A stretch of 64,000 nucleotides of DNA from Hymenopellis radicata (Eukaryota > Basidiomycota > Agaricomycetes > Agaricales > Physalacriaceae): contig JADNRX010000003.1 in assembly GCA_015501595.1 (NCBI GenBank), positions 372,001 through 436,000 of the forward strand. Reading direction: 5' to 3'. The position numbers were made by a program, and so were the translations under genes. Each line of letters starts with the position of its first letter. The first letter of the stretch is position 1. Below are positions 60,775-64,000 of this stretch, piece by piece. The notes beneath the pieces were generated by a model. The model had not been told where the DNA came from, ran no database searches, and saw only the letters and a list, made by a program, of their open reading frames with translations.

Positions 60775-61926
60775 TCATTCAAAAAACTTGGCCAGCACAA
60801 CGTCGTTATTCCCGTTAACGACCGTACCCCGAGAGGAGTGCGACGAGCGAGACGAGGAACGGAACGAGCCCAGCTGTTCCAGTTTCCGATACACGCCAAG
60901 GTCCAACGCCGACGTGAACGACTCGGCGGCGCCACCGTCGTCTACCTGCGTCCGCTCAGAATTGACCGACTCCGCGGGAGAGCCACGTCGACTCCAATCA
61001 TCATCCACCACCGAGACATCCTCGAAAGAGTCAACTCTGCGCTTCTTCAAGCTCGCCTGGATCGGCGACAAAGCCATAGGCGGCGCAGTGCTCGGACGCT
61101 TCAAAGCTTGAAACGGCGGCGGCCTGGGTCTGATAATGTCGGCCGAGTACGGCGGGAGGAGATGGCGCCTCTTGAGCTCATCCAGCTCCCGCCTAAGCGC
61201 GTCCTTCTCCTCGCGTTCCTTCACCAGAAGCTGCACGCACGACGCCTTGACAGCCGACACGAGGCGGTCGCTGCACGCGCGCACCATCGACGTGAAAAGC
61301 GGAGACTCGGGTGTAAGCGGCGGCGGCGGCGTGTGTTGCCGAAGACGCATCTGGGGACTCGTCGACGGCAAAGGACGCGTAAGACGCGGTACAGATGACA
61401 TCGGTCTGATAAATAGATGGTCTATCCCGGGCAGCGCCGGTGCTGGCTCCTTCAAAGCAGGAATGTTGATGGCTTTATCGAGGAGCGAGAGGTTCCCGGG
61501 AGTGAGTTTGTCGTTGCCAGTAGGTGGCGCATGTTTGCGGGGCCGGCCGGGCTTCCGTCGAGGACGCACAGGCGGGTTGGTTGATTGACTGGACGCAGAC
61601 AGAGGCGGAGAAGCCCTGTATCGCGGCGACTTGGAGATGGGAATGGAAGGCACTTGTAAAGGACTAGGAAGCCGTATCTGCTGTCGGAACCAACGTTAGT
61701 GAACTTATGCGAGCGCCTCAGCAAAAATCAAGACGTACACTGGACAGCGGGGCCGCCATAATCGCAGGTACACCATCCAGATGGTATCTAGGCTGCTGTC
61801 GTCCATCTACCGGATGCGAATCGGTGAGATCCACGGTCCTCGAGACATAACGTTGGCTCTGATCGACAGGCGGCGGAAGCTTGGAGGCCACGGCATTGCC
61901 CGCATCCAAGGTATCAATCTGGGGAT
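60775..61926 (-). CDS. AT-hook protein, 5' end unresolved
   Basis: Main exon from about 61682 to 60775, preceded by an exon spanning roughly 61967 to 61739 that reads FPGGYRPYDDHLNPQIDTLD and ends MAAPLSS. The product has an AT-hook (RRKPGRPRKH), Pro/Ser-rich linkers, a coiled coil (LVKEREEKDALRRELDELKRR) and an acidic/Ser tail. An upstream minus-strand block near 62090-62160 (HDRGGSFINPAQFY) probably belongs to it, but no good join was found. Likely a chromatin or transcription factor. Confidence 0.55.
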
Positions 61927-61967
61927 TGAGGTGGTCATCATAAGGGCGATACCCGCCAGGGAAGGTC

Positions 61968-62613
61968 TACGCGCTGTCAGTCTTAGAGACCAGAACAACG
62001 AACAGAGCACAACGTACTGAGCGTTCGTAACGAATTGTCATTAAAGGATCGCAGGCGGCCTTTGTGCACGACAGTGCTTTTCTAGTAAAACTGCGCTGGG
62101 TTGATGAAGGATCCTCCGCGGTCGTGCACGGAAGAGGCCTCCTCGCGTATTTGGCGGATGCCACGGTAAGTCTGTGTGTAATGAGCCCTCTATTGTCGAA
62201 CAGAGAGAAAGAGAACTGACAGTACTTAGCTCAACTTCCAGTCAGCGCAACGCGTACCAGCCAGTGGTTTAGCGACGGAAGCAAAAAGGCCAGGCATATT
62301 TATCAACGGAGGTAAAGTACCCTGCAAAAAAAAGACAATAGTGAGCGCCGGGTGCAAGACAAAAAGCGTGTCAAAGCTGCTCGCTCGGCGATAACTTCTC
62401 GTAATGTTACATAACTACGAACAATAGCCCAAGCACTTTTGACTCCGCTTGCAATGAAGGCTCTGCCTCAATCAGGCAGGTTTAGTCCTACGAACGCGGT
62501 TGCGTACATGGAAAGGGTCCGTCTATTGTTCCTCTCGATGCTGATATGCTGGTATTGAATAAAGATAGATCTGCCTGATGCTAAAATACAAAAGTGGGAC
62601 CTTCTAATGCCCT
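61968..62613. other. 5' region of the AT-hook gene and intergenic
   Basis: Includes a minus-strand coding-like block at about 62090-62160 (GIRQIREEASSVHDRGGS...) that stops at a TAG before any clear donor. The rest, to the DnaJ stop, shows nothing recognisable. Confidence 0.4.
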
Positions 62614-64000
62614 CTATAACTCGTCATGTCCCGACCCAGAACCATAGAAGGCGTCCGTCAATCCTGTGGGAAATGTCAGGAAATTAAGGGCAGCAGACAA
62701 TGGCGGCGTACTTTTGCGCATGTGTGGGGATAATTCGGTTGGTAATACAACATTGTATTCCACATACAGGTCCCCATGCAGATGGTGGTTCTCGAACCTA
62801 GGCATACCCTCTCCCTCGATCACCTCCACGAATCCTGGCTGCGTCACGCCGGATCGCTGTAATCTTACAAGATGGCCGTCTAGGTGAGTCAGGTTTCTAT
62901 CGAAGCCCAAAAGTGCCTGTCCATTGTCTGTGAAAACTCCGCTCGCGCATGGAGAAACTACACGTACCTCATCGACGCTGATAGACTCCCGCCAGTAGAG
63001 CCCTGTCTCTTTCCTTCTCCAACCACCTTTACCTTTCCGGCTCCGTACGCGTAGAACGACATCACCAGCTTCCCAATCTGGGCTCTCGTCTCCCTCAGCC
63101 TCAAACACGACCTCGTGACCTTCCGGCATTCCAGGCGTTATTTCTAGTGTATAGTGTGGTGTATGGTCCATGACCTTCTGACCATTGCAGTGGGGACACT
63201 TGCGACGAATAACCTTGCCGCGTCCACCACAGTCTGGACAGCTTGTTTGCGACTGGGCAAACATTCCTGGAAAGATCTGCACAAAATTTAATCATTAGAC
63301 GCGAAGGAAAACATGACACTTACTTGTTGCTTCACTAATTTGACTCCAGACCCACCACATCCCGAGCATGTATGTATATCACCGTCAGAAGCTGCGCCGG
63401 AGCCTCGACAATGGTCACAGAGGATCTTCTTCTTAATCATAAACTAATTGCATATATGAGTTGGGGGCCAGTCGACGAATAGCATTGCACCCACATCTAT
63501 ACTGGCGCCTTTATAACTGTAGGAGCGGTCAACAATGAGAAATACACAAGTATAAGAGACACACATATCAGCCAGGTCTACTTCGAATTCGGTCAAGGAT
63601 GTAGGACCGCGTCGGACGTTCTGATGGGCTGAGTCTGGCAGAAGGTAAGTATAAATAACATGGTGAGTAGAAGGTGTTCACGAACGTCCACCAAAGAAGC
63701 TGGAGAACATGTCAAAAGGATTTGCGTGACCTTGGCCGCCTTCATGAGCTTTCAAACCCTCCTGCAATGACATGGGTAAACGTGGCCAGTGATGTTATAG
63801 GCGTGATGTACCTCTCCGTGGCGGTCGTAGATTTGGCGTTTCTAGATACTTGATGAGAAATGGATATCATGGGGTATGAAGTGAGATACCTCTGGATCGG
63901 ACAGAACCTCGTAGGCTGTCGGACAGGAAGTAAGCGGAGGTCATACAAGATAAAATTGTCAACAGACCGTGTGCAATCTCCACGAAACGATTCTCTGCAT
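62614..64000 (-). CDS. SCJ1: ER-lumenal DnaJ/Hsp40 co-chaperone (5' end beyond window)
   Basis: Type I J-protein that stimulates the ER Hsp70 in folding and degradation. The window holds the end of the J domain (FVEIAHAYEVLSDP, RQIYDRHGE) at 63830-63995 but not its HPD motif. Then come a G/F-type linker with HANPFDMFSSFFGG, the four CxxCxGxG-type zinc repeats (CDHCRGSG, CSGCGGSG, CPDCGGRG, CPHCNGQK) at about 63180-63425 and the client-binding domain. The protein ends GSGSGHDEL with stop at 62616-62614; HDEL is the fungal ER-retrieval signal, giving the Scj1 assignment. Several introns; one at about 62966-62916 joins SVDE to ALLGFDRN. Confidence 0.9.

Noticed and set aside
60748..61398. Plus-strand Arg-rich open frame of 216 codons
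   Set aside because: Antisense of the AT-hook gene; the Arg richness comes from GC-rich codons of the other strand.
1..64000. tRNA, rRNA, CRISPR, riboswitch or bacterial operon signals
   Set aside because: No cloverleaf with A/B boxes, no regularly spaced repeat array and no Shine-Dalgarno-led gene series was seen; a tRNAscan run would be decisive for tRNAs.

Overview
The window is a gene-dense stretch of a filamentous basidiomycete (Agaricomycetes-like) nuclear genome. Genes on both strands are broken by many introns of about 45-65 bases and lie 60-600 bases apart. Proteins are typical fungal ones: Rio1, SF3B1, an ENA-type P-ATPase, an aryl-alcohol-oxidase-like GMC enzyme and a Rdh54/RAD54B helicase. 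No prokaryotic, organellar or viral gene was recognised. Exon joins were worked out by hand from GT-AG or GC-AG sites and frame continuity. Coordinates give whole gene spans, with exons in the evidence text where they were solved.

Layout, left to right: DNA ligase IV (minus, runs off the left edge); a Nim1/Gin4-type kinase (plus); a Zap1-like C2H2 zinc finger factor (minus); an M20 carboxypeptidase-S-like peptidase (plus); ARPC2 of the Arp2/3 complex (plus); a short-chain dehydrogenase (minus); Rio1 kinase (minus); a dithiol glutaredoxin (minus); mevalonate diphosphate decarboxylase (plus); a choline-phosphate cytidylyltransferase-like gene (minus); SF3B1 (minus); uroporphyrinogen-III synthase (plus); AP-1 gamma-adaptin (minus); a large CCCH / GW-rich / RING-IBR protein (plus); a second M20 peptidase (minus); an ABC half-transporter (minus); a broken pyridoxamine-phosphate-oxidase-like gene (minus); a GMC oxidoreductase (plus); Rdh54/RAD54B (minus); a small HMG/YABBY-like protein (plus); three small uncharacterised genes; a RecQ-like helicase lacking its N-terminal motif (plus); tyrosyl-tRNA synthetase (plus); a secreted protein (minus); a 2.2 kb gene-free stretch holding a MITE-like inverted-repeat element; an ENA-type cation ATPase (plus); a small protein (plus); an AT-hook protein (minus); and an ER-lumenal DnaJ ending in HDEL (minus, runs off the right edge).

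The genes do not form one pathway; most are single housekeeping functions arranged in divergent and convergent pairs. Four things stand out. A CCCH zinc-finger protein carries a WG/GW-rich stretch and a RING-IBR module without a visible RING2, suggesting a link between RNA binding, Argonaute-type contacts and ubiquitin. An M20 gene has an 8-base micro-exon between two introns that are near copies of each other. At least five introns use GC-AG ends. Many conserved genes also show 1-2 base frame breaks, often in C/G runs, which probably reflect the assembly rather than biology.
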